A program made the translations under genes and the position numbers. A stretch of 64,000 nt of DNA from the NCBI GenBank assembly GCA_902781505.1, contig CACZJL010000005.1, forward strand, positions 1 to 64,000, in the 5' to 3' direction. The notes beneath the pieces are model-generated. The model saw nothing but the letters and a program-made list of their open reading frames with translations. It was not told the DNA's origin and made no database searches. The DNA is from an uncultured Lachnospiraceae bacterium. Its GTDB lineage: Bacteria; Bacillota; Clostridia; Lachnospirales; Lachnospiraceae. Positions 16,206-24,210 of this stretch are shown here, one piece after another (within the stretch, counting starts at the first letter, position 1; each line of letters opens with the position of its first letter).

Positions 16206-17270
16206 TCAGCATCCGGCCGCTTCCCTGATTAATCCCATGATGTTGTCGATGGCAGAGAAAGATTCACTGGATTCCATTGCCTTCACCTGATCTTCACGGT
16301 GTTCAAACACTTCCTTTACGGCTGCGAGGAAATCGTCCTTCGTCATGACATCTTCATCTAAGACAAAAGAGAATCCCTGCTTTTTAAAGGAATTGGCATT
16401 TAAAATCTGATCACCACGGCTTGCATTCGCAGAGAGTGGTACAAGGATATTTGGTTTTCTTGCTGCGAGAATCTCACAGATTGCGTTAGCACCTGCACGG
16501 GAGACGATTAAGTCTGCCATCGCAAGTAAATCCTTCATTTCATCACTGATGTACTCAAACTGCACGTAGCCAGGCTGATTAAAGGACTCGTCGGACTTAC
16601 CTTTACCGGTTAAGTGACAGATCTGGAATTCCTTTAAAAGCTCATCAAGAGCGCCTCTGACTGCGTTGTTTAAACGAACAGCACCTGTACTTCCGCCAAC
16701 TACTAAAAGAACCGGCTTGTCTTTTGTAAATCCGCAGAATGCAAGGCCCTTCTCCTTAGAACCGGTTAAGAGTTCCTGACGGATAGGAGAGCCTGTGAGG
16801 ACTGCCTTGTCAGCCGGAAGATACTTTACGGTTTCAGGGAAGTTACAGCAAATCTTTGTTGCCTTTCTCATGGCGATTTTGTTCGCAAGACCCGGTGTCA
16901 TGTCGGATTCATGAATGATAACCGGGATATGGCGCGCACCGGCTGCGAGTACAACAGGAACAGATACGAATCCGCCCTTTGAAAATACTACATCCGGCTT
17001 GATTTCTTTCATCAGTTTCTTCGCCTGTCTGATGCCGTTTAATACGCGAAATGGGTCAGAAAGGTTCTTTAAGGAGCAATAGCGACGGAACTTACCACTG
17101 CTGATGCCGTGGTAAGGAATGCCTTCTTTCTCTATTAACGTCTTTTCAATTCCTGTGTAGGAACCGATGTATTCAACTTCAAAGCCAGCTTCCTTTAAGG
17201 AAGGAAGAAGAGCAATGTTAGGAGTAACATGGCCGGCTGTACCGCCGCCAGTTAAGACGATTTTCTTCAT
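16206..17270 (-). CDS. murG: UDP-GlcNAc:MurNAc-pentapeptide-PP-undecaprenol GlcNAc transferase
   Basis: A 354-residue GT28 enzyme that converts lipid I to lipid II on the inner face of the membrane. Seen: the Gly-rich donor-lipid loop TGGGTAGHVTPN at the N-terminus, IHESDMTPGLANK in the centre, and the C-terminal nucleotide-binding region SRAGANAICEILAARKPNI. Length is normal for MurG. The ATG shares one base with the stop of the preceding TSCPD gene (TAATG), so translation is coupled. It is away from the usual division/cell-wall cluster, and may be a second copy of the family. Confidence 0.93.
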   Translation of the reverse strand: MKKIVLTGGGTAGHVTPNIALLPSLKEAGFEVEYIGSYTGIEKTLIEKEGIPYHGISSGKFRRYCSLKNLSDPFRVLNGIRQAKKLMKEIKPDVVFSKGGFVSVPVVLAAGARHIPVIIHESDMTPGLANKIAMRKATKICCNFPETVKYLPADKAVLTGSPIRQELLTGSKEKGLAFCGFTKDKPVLLVVGGSTGAVRLNNAVRGALDELLKEFQICHLTGKGKSDESFNQPGYVQFEYISDEMKDLLAMADLIVSRAGANAICEILAARKPNILVPLSANASRGDQILNANSFKKQGFSFVLDEDVMTKDDFLAAVKEVFEHREDQVKAMESSESFSAIDNIMGLIREAAGC

Positions 17271-17530
17271 TATGCATTAGCCCCTTCCATTTCAGCCTTG
17301 TATTGCTCGAGAGCTTCAGCCAGCTGATCTGGGCAGGATGTTGGACGCGGGCCGCATTTAATGCCCTTCATGCGGGAGATAGCATCATCGATGTCCATGC
17401 CTTCTACTAAAGCTGCGACACCCTGTGTGTTTCCGCTGCATCCGCCAAAGAATTTTACATTTGTTACTTTATGATCTACTACGTCGAAAGAGACCTGCAT
17501 AGAGCAGACTCCGTGGTTCTTATGTACCAA
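17270..17530 (-). CDS. TSCPD domain protein (TIGR03905-like)
   Basis: An 86-residue protein with conserved Cys residues and the segment GGCSGNTQG plus the C-terminal RPTSCPDQLA that names the family. Similar domains are found at the C-termini of B12-dependent ribonucleotide reductases and as stand-alone proteins in clostridia; the function is not known. The start is a TTG at 17530, supported by a consensus AGGAGG 7 bases upstream. The gene is translationally coupled to murG by a one-base overlap. Confidence 0.85.
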   Translation of the reverse strand: MVHKNHGVCSMQVSFDVVDHKVTNVKFFGGCSGNTQGVAALVEGMDIDDAISRMKGIKCGPRPTSCPDQLAEALEQYKAEMEGANA

Positions 17531-17594
17531 TGTAGTGCCTCCTAAATAAGAATTATTATTATTACAACTGCATTATAACACTGTCCAATGCGAA

Positions 17595-17623
17595 TTGAAA
17601 TTGATATTTTTGGGTGTTATACT
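17595..17623 (+). promoter_or_regulatory. predicted mtnN promoter
   Basis: TTGAAA (17595-17600) and TATACT (17618-17623) are spaced 17 bases apart, about 100 bases upstream of the nucleosidase start. Confidence 0.6.
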
Positions 17624-17723
17624 TACAGCTGTCGGACTTCTTGTCCGGCGCTAAAATCAGGAAGTCCGGCGGCGGTATCCTTTGTGATGGATGCATGATT
17701 CGCTGTACAGATAAAGGAGAAGA

Positions 17724-18419
17724 ATGATGATTGGTATTATCGGAGCAATGGATGAAGAGGTTGAGCAGATTGTCTCAGCAATGGAAATTGAAAGAACAGA
17801 AGAGAAGGCGCAGATGACATTCCGCCAGGGTTCTTTAAACGGAACGGAAATCGTTATCGTAAGAAGTGGTATCGGAAAGATCAATGCCGCTGCCTGCGCA
17901 CAGATTCTGTGTGATGACTTTAAGGTGGATTACATTATTAACACAGGTATCGCAGGTTCTTTAGATGCCAAGATTGATATTGGTGACATTGTTATTTCTA
18001 CAGATGCTCTGCATCACGATGTGGATGCGACAAACTTTGGCTACCCGGTTGGCCAGGTTCCAAGAATGGACGTCTTAAGTTTCCCTGCTGATAAAAAGCT
18101 GATTGAGCTTGCGCTTGAGGCCTGCAAAAAGGCGGTTCCGGAAATCGGAATTCACACAGGCCGCGTCTGCTCCGGCGATCAGTTCATTTCTGATCAGGCT
18201 GTGAAGGACAAGATTATTAAAAACTTTGGCGGCTCCTGCTGTGAGATGGAAGGTGCCTCTATCGCCCACGTTGCATATCTTAACAATGTTCCTTTCGTAA
18301 TCTTACGTGCAATTTCTGATAAGGCTGATAACTCTGCAACCGTTGATTATCCAACCTTTGAAAAGAAGGCCATCGCCAATTCCGTAAAGCTTATCAAGCA
18401 GCTCTGCGCTGAAATCTGA
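17724..18419 (+). CDS. mtnN: 5'-methylthioadenosine/S-adenosylhomocysteine nucleosidase
   Basis: A 231-residue enzyme that cleaves MTA and SAH to adenine and the thioribose, supporting methionine salvage and the activated methyl cycle. Seen: IGIIGAMDEEV with the catalytic Glu near residue 13, the glycine-rich INTGIAGSLD, the substrate motif EMEGASIAHVAY, and ISDKAD with the catalytic Asp. Length is normal. Two adjacent ATG codons (17724, 17727) follow AAAGGAGAAG; the first was taken. It is monocistronic, between its own promoter and a terminator. Confidence 0.95.
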   Translation: MMIGIIGAMDEEVEQIVSAMEIERTEEKAQMTFRQGSLNGTEIVIVRSGIGKINAAACAQILCDDFKVDYIINTGIAGSLDAKIDIGDIVISTDALHHDVDATNFGYPVGQVPRMDVLSFPADKKLIELALEACKKAVPEIGIHTGRVCSGDQFISDQAVKDKIIKNFGGSCCEMEGASIAHVAYLNNVPFVILRAISDKADNSATVDYPTFEKKAIANSVKLIKQLCAEI

Positions 18420-18456
18420 TTAGCGAAAACCTATAGAAACCATAGAAAAATAAAAA

Positions 18457-18495
18457 CCCGTTCTGCCAGTTGTTTCCTTGCAGAGCGGGCTTTTT
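18457..18495 (+). terminator. intrinsic terminator after mtnN
   Basis: CCCGTTCTGC and GCAGAGCGGG pair around a 13-base loop, followed by CTTTTT. Confidence 0.85.
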
Positions 18496-18520
18496 AAGCG
18501 TAAGCTAAAGAAAGATTAAT

Positions 18521-20338
18521 ATGAAAGAAGATGGACGGATGCAGAATAAAGCTTCGAAAATCAGCACCTACTTTCTCATGGAAAAATGGGTGCTTCTGCT
18601 TGTGACCATTACAGGTCTCATTTACAATATTGGCCTTGCTGTCGTTCCCTATATGGAGGGACAGCTCTTACAGCGCCTGATTGATGTTTTGCAGGGTATA
18701 AAACCCCCTCGGCAAATGTTCCGGTTATCAGTCCTTTATGTTCTGCTTGTTCTTTTCGTGCAGGGCACAAGATACTATAAACGCCTGTATGTGCGGTATT
18801 TTGCCAATAATACGAATCGAAGAATGAAGCAGAAGGTCTATCGCGTATTGGTCCATTCTTCAAGGGACACGCTTGATGCTGGAAAAGCCGGAAGTCAGGG
18901 CGATATTCTGACCAAGGCAATCAGTGATGTGGAAGCCTGTGTCGAAGGTATGCGAAAGGCAACGACGGAAGTATTTGATACCGGAATCGCTATGATTGCC
19001 TATCTGGTTCTTTTGTTTACGCTGGACTGGCGTCTGACTTTTATTTCTCTTATCTTCCCGCCGATTGCTCTATATCTGGCGCAGAACCTGAAAAAAACAG
19101 TGACGCTGGCGGAGCGCGCTGCCAAATCAAGCGCAGGACGTCTTTCGTCTGCAACTTTAGACCGGGCGGAGAATGCTCTGACGTACCGTATGTTTGGAGA
19201 AGAAGAAAACCAGAATCGCCTCTACGAAGAGAAGCTGACAGATTATGAGAAAGCAAGCATAAAAGCACATGTCTTATCAAGCTCCGCACAGCCGATCTAT
19301 CAGGGAATTGCGATGATCAGTGTGTTCTTTATTATATTGATTGGAGCAGAAAACGTTAATGGAAACGGGTTTACAGGTTGGAATATCGCAGCATTTACCG
19401 CGTATCTGGCCTGCTACGTAAAGATGGCAATCAAGATTTCAAAGACCGGTAAGCTCTTTAATGCCGTTCAGAAAGCACGTGTTTCCTGGAATCGCATTCT
19501 GCCGTTCTTAAAGGAAGCAGATGAAATTCCGGACATGACCGAACCTGCGCTCGCGACCGGTACTGCGCCGGTAGCGGGGACTGCTGGTGCGGGCCTTGAG
19601 TTGAAGAATGTTTCTTTCTCATTTGGAGTGGGCGGCTTTGCGCTTGAAAACCTGAATCTGGTCTGCAGACCGGGAAGCATCATAGGAATTACGGGAAGTG
19701 TGGCTTCCGGTAAATCAGCGATTGGAAGAGTGCTTCTCAACGAGGTTTCCTACACTGGTGAGATTTTGCTTAACGGAAAGAATTTACGTCAGGGACAGGA
19801 GTTGAACAGCGAGCAGGTTTTATATCTGAGCCATGATCCGGAGCTGTTAAGTGATACGATTGAAAATAATATCCAAATGGGGCTTGAAGGGGATGTATCC
19901 GAAGTCCTTGAAGAGGTGTGTCTGACTGAAGAGGTAGCAGCGCTTCCGGATGGAATTCAATCTTTAATTGGTGCCGGCGGAACAAGGCTTTCCGGTGGGC
20001 AGCAGGCACGACTGGCGCTGGCCCGCACGCTGTATCACGAAAGACAGTTGACCAAGGGTGTGGAGCACAGCGGTGCAGAGGTCAGGGTGCTGGTGCTCGA
20101 TGATCCATTTGCCGCGGTAGACAAAATGACAGAGCAGGAGATTTTTAAGAATCTGAGAGAGCATTACGCAGAGACCTGCATCCTTTTGATTTCGCACAGG
20201 CTGTCCTTATTTAAGGAGCTTTCCGGCGTGCTGTTTTTACAGAATGGTACCGGTGTCTTCAGCACGCATGAAAAACTGTGCCGTGAAAACGAGGAATATG
20301 CGAGACTTTTTGCCATGCAGGAAGGGGGTGACTTGTGA
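18521..20338 (+). CDS. ABC exporter subunit A (permease-ATPase)
   Basis: A 605-residue half-transporter. Six membrane helices span residues ~15-320 and the ATPase domain the last ~240. Seen: Walker A GSVASGKSAIG, signature LSGGQQARLALARTL, Walker B VLVLDDPFAAVD, and the switch histidine in LLISHRL. The residue after the Walker B Asp is Asp instead of the catalytic Glu. It overlaps the next ABC gene by one base (TGATG). Together they form a heterodimeric exporter with one weak ATP site. A second ATG at 18539 is a possible start. Substrate unknown; drug or peptide export is usual. Confidence 0.9.
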   Translation: MKEDGRMQNKASKISTYFLMEKWVLLLVTITGLIYNIGLAVVPYMEGQLLQRLIDVLQGIKPPRQMFRLSVLYVLLVLFVQGTRYYKRLYVRYFANNTNRRMKQKVYRVLVHSSRDTLDAGKAGSQGDILTKAISDVEACVEGMRKATTEVFDTGIAMIAYLVLLFTLDWRLTFISLIFPPIALYLAQNLKKTVTLAERAAKSSAGRLSSATLDRAENALTYRMFGEEENQNRLYEEKLTDYEKASIKAHVLSSSAQPIYQGIAMISVFFIILIGAENVNGNGFTGWNIAAFTAYLACYVKMAIKISKTGKLFNAVQKARVSWNRILPFLKEADEIPDMTEPALATGTAPVAGTAGAGLELKNVSFSFGVGGFALENLNLVCRPGSIIGITGSVASGKSAIGRVLLNEVSYTGEILLNGKNLRQGQELNSEQVLYLSHDPELLSDTIENNIQMGLEGDVSEVLEEVCLTEEVAALPDGIQSLIGAGGTRLSGGQQARLALARTLYHERQLTKGVEHSGAEVRVLVLDDPFAAVDKMTEQEIFKNLREHYAETCILLISHRLSLFKELSGVLFLQNGTGVFSTHEKLCRENEEYARLFAMQEGGDL

Positions 20339-22020
20339 TGCATAAAATCAGGAAAAGACACGCAGTTGCGGAGAGCCTGCGATTTGTTTTAAGTAAAAAT
20401 CCACTTCTGACGATGAGTCTGATTCTTTCCATCGCTCTGTCGGTTATTTTGGGACTCCTTCCTCCGCTGATTCTTGAGAGAATCGTAAATAATCTGACTA
20501 ACGGGAGCGGAATTCGAATCAGCCTGGCAGTGGCGTATGTTGGAATTACGATTCTGGCGCTCGTGATGGAATCGCTTAAGGAAGTGGCAATTACGGTGTT
20601 TGGTCAGAAGATTACACATCGCCTACGAAGCCTGATGGCACAGAAGATGAACCAAATGAAGGCCGCCTACTTTCAGGTGACGGATCCGGGTATCACGGTC
20701 TCTCGCTTTGTGAATGATGTCGATACGATTGAGTCGTTGTTTGATGATGGCGTCATCAGCATGTTCTCTGATTTAATCAGCATCGTGGGAATTTTAGGAA
20801 TCATTGCCTCGAGGAGTCGCGGTCTGTTTGTTTTAATGCTGATTGTTCTGCCTCTGGTGTTTCTTATGACCCGACGTTTTCAGCGGCAAATGTTAGCGGC
20901 TCAGATTGAGAATCGTAAGGCAATTGGCGACTCGAGCAGACAGATTCCAGAGACCCTGCACAACCTTCGCACGATTCACAACCTCGCGGCTGAACACTTT
21001 ATGGAGGAGCGATATCAACGCTCGATCGAACATGGATTTGAAGCGGTGAACAGGACTGCCTTTTATGATTCGATTTATTCTCCGATTATTTTGTCTGTTG
21101 GAGCAGTTGTTGTTGCGCTGATGATGTCAGCCTGCACCGGAACGTATGAGATGAAGATATTCTTCGGGATGAGCGTTGGTACGGCAGCCGCACTGGTGGC
21201 CTATGTGTCTAAGGTGTTTGACCCGGTTCAGAGCCTGGGCATGGAAATTCAGAACATTCAGGAAGCGGCAGCAGGAATTGAACGACTGAATGAATTTTTA
21301 AACGAGGATGAGCGCGAGCTTGGCAGAAATCTTAAGAAGCAGGCATCGGACCTGAATGCGACACAAATTTCTGACACGAACCTTGCAGGCGATTGGGCGG
21401 TGGAGTTCTCTCATGTGACCTTTTCCTATGATCTTGAGGTTCCGGTTTTAAAGGACTTCTCGATGCAGGTAAGAAAAGGAGAGATGGTGACGTTAATGGG
21501 AAGAACCGGCGCTGGAAAGACTACCATCTTCCGATTGATTCTTGGCCTCTTCGAGCCACAGAAGGGTAGCGTTCTTGTAAATGGAGAACGTGCGGGAACG
21601 TTGAATGACAGGGAAAGGAGAAGTAAGCTGGCCTGTGTCGAACAGAACTTCCGTTTTATTCCGGGTACGGTACGAGATCAGATTACACTCAAAAACCCTG
21701 ATATTAAAGAAGAGCAGGTAGTGACGACATTACGGCAGGTTGGTATTCTGGATCTGACAGAGGGGTTGAAAGATGGGCTTGATACAGAGGTTTCAGAGTC
21801 CATGTTCAGCCAGGGACAGAAACAGCTGCTTGGCATTGCAAGAGCAATTGTCTGCAATCCGGAAATTTTGCTTCTTGATGAAATTACAGCCAATCTGGAC
21901 AGTGTCACAGAATCCCAGGTGTTAGAGGCACTGGATCAGGCATCTAAGGAAAGAACCACCATTTCCATCTCCCATCGTCTGTTTGAAAAGAGGGGACAGG
22001 GAAGAATTATAGAAATCTAG
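20338..22020 (+). CDS. ABC exporter subunit B (permease-ATPase)
   Basis: A 560-residue half-transporter of type I exporter design. Six membrane helices occupy residues ~20-310 and the ATPase domain residues ~330-560. Seen: Walker A GRTGAGKTTIF, Walker B ILLLDEITANLDS with the catalytic Glu, and a divergent signature FSQGQKQLLGIARAI. The signature has SQGQ where SGGQ is normal. This divergent signature faces the Walker B-defective site of subunit A, so both defects fall in one composite ATP site. The ATG at 20338 follows GGGGGTGAC; an in-frame GTG at 20335 is the alternative. Confidence 0.9.
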   Translation: MHKIRKRHAVAESLRFVLSKNPLLTMSLILSIALSVILGLLPPLILERIVNNLTNGSGIRISLAVAYVGITILALVMESLKEVAITVFGQKITHRLRSLMAQKMNQMKAAYFQVTDPGITVSRFVNDVDTIESLFDDGVISMFSDLISIVGILGIIASRSRGLFVLMLIVLPLVFLMTRRFQRQMLAAQIENRKAIGDSSRQIPETLHNLRTIHNLAAEHFMEERYQRSIEHGFEAVNRTAFYDSIYSPIILSVGAVVVALMMSACTGTYEMKIFFGMSVGTAAALVAYVSKVFDPVQSLGMEIQNIQEAAAGIERLNEFLNEDERELGRNLKKQASDLNATQISDTNLAGDWAVEFSHVTFSYDLEVPVLKDFSMQVRKGEMVTLMGRTGAGKTTIFRLILGLFEPQKGSVLVNGERAGTLNDRERRSKLACVEQNFRFIPGTVRDQITLKNPDIKEEQVVTTLRQVGILDLTEGLKDGLDTEVSESMFSQGQKQLLGIARAIVCNPEILLLDEITANLDSVTESQVLEALDQASKERTTISISHRLFEKRGQGRIIEI

Positions 22021-22069
22021 ACCGGGGTAATCAATACAATACATAAGATTAAAATTTACATGGACTTTA

Positions 22070-22112
22070 AAAAGCGGGCTATGTGCCATTAACAGGTGCA
22101 TAGCTCGCTTTT
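22070..22112. terminator. bidirectional intrinsic terminator
   Basis: AAAGCGGGCTATG pairs with CATAGCTCGCTTT around a 15-base loop, with A and T runs outside. It separates the converging ABC operon and putP. Confidence 0.85.
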
Positions 22113-22123
22113 AAAGTTTCGGT

Positions 22124-23662
22124 TTACGCTCTCATTCCCTTGTTTACTTCATCAAAGGTTTCTGTGATCTGCACGTCAGGAGCCGGTGTTAAGAGGCTGA
22201 CGATGACATTTACCACGATAGCAAGGATGAAGGCAGGAAGAAGTTCGTAGATGTTCCATGCGCCGCCGAGTGGACGGATGAGGAACTTCCATACGAAGAT
22301 CATGATGCCGCCGGTAGCCATACCAGCGATTGCACCATAGCGGTTGGATCTCTTCCAGAACAGTGCGAGTAAGGTAACAGGACCGAAGGAAGCACCAAAG
22401 CCAGCCCAGGCAAAGCTTACGATCTTAAATACGGAGTTGTTGGAATCCCAGGCTAAGAGGACACCGATACCAGCGATTACAAGAAGGCTGACACGGGCAA
22501 TCACCATGAGCTTCTTTTCGGACATCTTCACCTTGAAGAATCCGTGGAGGATATCTTCTGAGATAGAAGAGGAGGCTGCAAGCAGCTGGGAATCGGATGT
22601 TGACATGGTTGAAGCTAAGATACCGGAAAGTACAACACCTGCGATTAATGCGAATCCAAGTCCCTTAGTTGAGAGCAGGGATGCAATCTGAACGATGATG
22701 GTTTCAGATGCGGAGCCCTCAAGAACAGGAATTTCTCCGACCTTAGTCATACCAAGACCGACAGCGCCAATCATAACGGCAAAAGCCATGGAAATTACTA
22801 CCCAAACGGAAGCGATTCTTCTTGAAAGCTTAAGCTTCTTATCATCTTCAATTGCCATGAAACGAAGGAGAATATGAGGCATACCGAAGTATCCAAGTCC
22901 CCAGGCAAGTGTAGAGCAGATGGTTAAAAGTCCGTATGGAGTTGCGCTTCCTGTCGTCGGATCATAAGAAGAAGTCAGGCTTAAGTAGCCAAGTAAATTC
23001 TTCGCATTGTCGTTAACAACGGAAAGTCCGCCGACAACGTTGATGCCGAAGATTAAGATAACAATCAGAGCGAGTGTCATAATGATACTCTGAATCAGGT
23101 CGGTTGTAGAAGCAGCAAGGAAGCCACCTGTAATCGTGTAGCCGATGATAACGATGGCTGAAACAACCATGGCTACGTGATAATCAATTCCAAACAGGCT
23201 GGCGAAAAGCTTGCCGCAGGCAGCGAAGCCGGATGCTGTGTAAGGAATGAAGAAGATTACAATAACAATCGCACCAATTAGCGTTAAGATACGGCTGGTA
23301 TCGCCGTAACGATTGGAGTAGAACTGAGGAATTGTAATTGCTGAAATGTGTTCAGAATAGCGGCGAAGGCGCTTGGCAACAATCAGCCAGTTAAGATAAG
23401 TACCAACGGCAAGACCCAGAGCGGTCCAGAAAGGATCTGCGATACCGGAAAGGTAGGCAAGCCCCGGAAGCCCCATCAGTAACCAGCTGGACATATCGGA
23501 CGCTTCTGCACTCATGGCAGTTACAAACGGTCCCAGCTTTCTTCCCCCGAGATAGAAGTCGGAAACATTGCTGTTTTTCTTGGATGCCCAGAAGCCGATG
23601 ATAAGCATAAGAATTAAATATGCAATCATTGCGACGAGCATGCCGATTTGTGAAATAGACAT
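22124..23662 (-). CDS. putP: sodium/proline symporter
   Basis: A 512-residue SSS-family transporter with 13 predicted membrane helices, importing proline with Na+. Seen: the N-terminal YLGGRKLGPFVTAMSAEASDMSSWLLMGLPG region, here read as YLGGRKLGPF and SAEASDMSSW, that is typical of PutP, and GFLAASTTDLIQ in the middle. The start MSISQ at 23662 has a GGGAG site; an upstream in-frame ATG at 23713 would add 17 residues that lie in a dyad-rich leader. It has its own promoter and two perfect inverted repeats in the leader. Other SSS substrates are possible, but the match is to PutP. Confidence 0.9.
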   Translation of the reverse strand: MSISQIGMLVAMIAYLILMLIIGFWASKKNSNVSDFYLGGRKLGPFVTAMSAEASDMSSWLLMGLPGLAYLSGIADPFWTALGLAVGTYLNWLIVAKRLRRYSEHISAITIPQFYSNRYGDTSRILTLIGAIVIVIFFIPYTASGFAACGKLFASLFGIDYHVAMVVSAIVIIGYTITGGFLAASTTDLIQSIIMTLALIVILIFGINVVGGLSVVNDNAKNLLGYLSLTSSYDPTTGSATPYGLLTICSTLAWGLGYFGMPHILLRFMAIEDDKKLKLSRRIASVWVVISMAFAVMIGAVGLGMTKVGEIPVLEGSASETIIVQIASLLSTKGLGFALIAGVVLSGILASTMSTSDSQLLAASSSISEDILHGFFKVKMSEKKLMVIARVSLLVIAGIGVLLAWDSNNSVFKIVSFAWAGFGASFGPVTLLALFWKRSNRYGAIAGMATGGIMIFVWKFLIRPLGGAWNIYELLPAFILAIVVNVIVSLLTPAPDVQITETFDEVNKGMRA

Positions 23663-23712
23663 AACATTCTCCCAAAATAAGTTTGATAATACCGCATTGA
23701 GCGGTGTAAACA

Positions 23713-23729
23713 TCAGGAAATCTTCCTGA
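23713..23729. repeat. inverted repeat in putP leader (7-3-7)
   Basis: TCAGGAAATCTTCCTGA is a perfect dyad between the putP promoter and the start codon. It may be an operator or the first of two RNA hairpins. Confidence 0.6.
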
Positions 23730-23740
23730 AAATAAAAAGC

Positions 23741-23763
23741 GGATTGTTACTTTAGAACAATCC
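23741..23763. repeat. inverted repeat at putP transcription start (8-7-8)
   Basis: GGATTGTT and AACAATCC form a perfect dyad with a 7-base centre. It covers the expected transcription start, 5 bases downstream of the -10 box, a typical repressor position. Confidence 0.6.
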
Positions 23764-23768
23764 ACAGT

Positions 23769-23797
23769 ATTGTAGCAGATAGAGAACACTTTATCAA
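23769..23797 (-). promoter_or_regulatory. predicted putP promoter
   Basis: On the minus strand TTGATA (23797-23792) and TACAAT (23774-23769) are spaced 17 bases apart. Confidence 0.7.
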
Positions 23798-23839
23798 GTT
23801 AAAGCAAGTTAATAAAGTAAGGTGTTCACTGGCTTCGTC

Positions 23840-24112
23840 TCAGTCCTCTTCGATAACCTGGATTTCGAAATTGGCAAATGAAATTTCTTCCACGAAGTTG
23901 TCTTTGTTAAACCGAACCTTGCTTGAGCGCTGGAATTCTCTGATATTGGAATCGAGCCAGATTGGCTCGGATAAATCAAACTCATAGCAGGCTTCTGTTA
24001 TGCTGTTAAAAATCTTACGGGTACGGTTTAAATCCGGATCGTCATTGCAGATGACAGTATCACGAAGAACGTGGCCCTTTGAATCAATGAGCTTACACCA
24101 AAGTCGGAACAT
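23840..24112 (-). CDS. small conserved-looking protein of unknown function
   Basis: A 90-residue soluble protein (starting MFRLWCKLIDSKG) with an acidic C-terminus and no membrane segment or known motif that I recognise. The ATG at 24112 is preceded by GAGGTG; a longer frame adds 32 unlikely residues. It follows the phosphofructokinase gene on the same strand, but a hairpin with a T run lies between them. Composition and codon use look coding. The pattern of alternating beta-like segments (LIDSKGHVLRDTVI, VRFNKDNFVEEISF) suggests a small beta-rich domain. Function unknown. Confidence 0.6.
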   Translation of the reverse strand: MFRLWCKLIDSKGHVLRDTVICNDDPDLNRTRKIFNSITEACYEFDLSEPIWLDSNIREFQRSSKVRFNKDNFVEEISFANFEIQVIEED

Positions 24113-24160
24113 ATTACACCTCGAAAAATCCTGCAGAAATCTGCACGAGAATAAATATAG

Positions 24161-24189
24161 AAAAATCCGCGCAAGGGAACCCGCGCGGA
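24161..24189 (-). terminator. intrinsic terminator after the phosphofructokinase gene
   Basis: On the minus strand TCCGCGC pairs with GCGCGGA around a ~9-base loop, followed by TTTTT. It lies ~20 bases after the stop at 24211. Confidence 0.75.
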
Positions 24190-24210
24190 CGAACATGCTA
24201 TTTGCCAAAA

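Noticed and set aside
23391..23789. A 132-codon minus-strand frame over the putP 5' end and leader
   Set aside because: It covers the putP coding region in another frame and has biased, Cys- and Arg-rich composition; putP explains the region.
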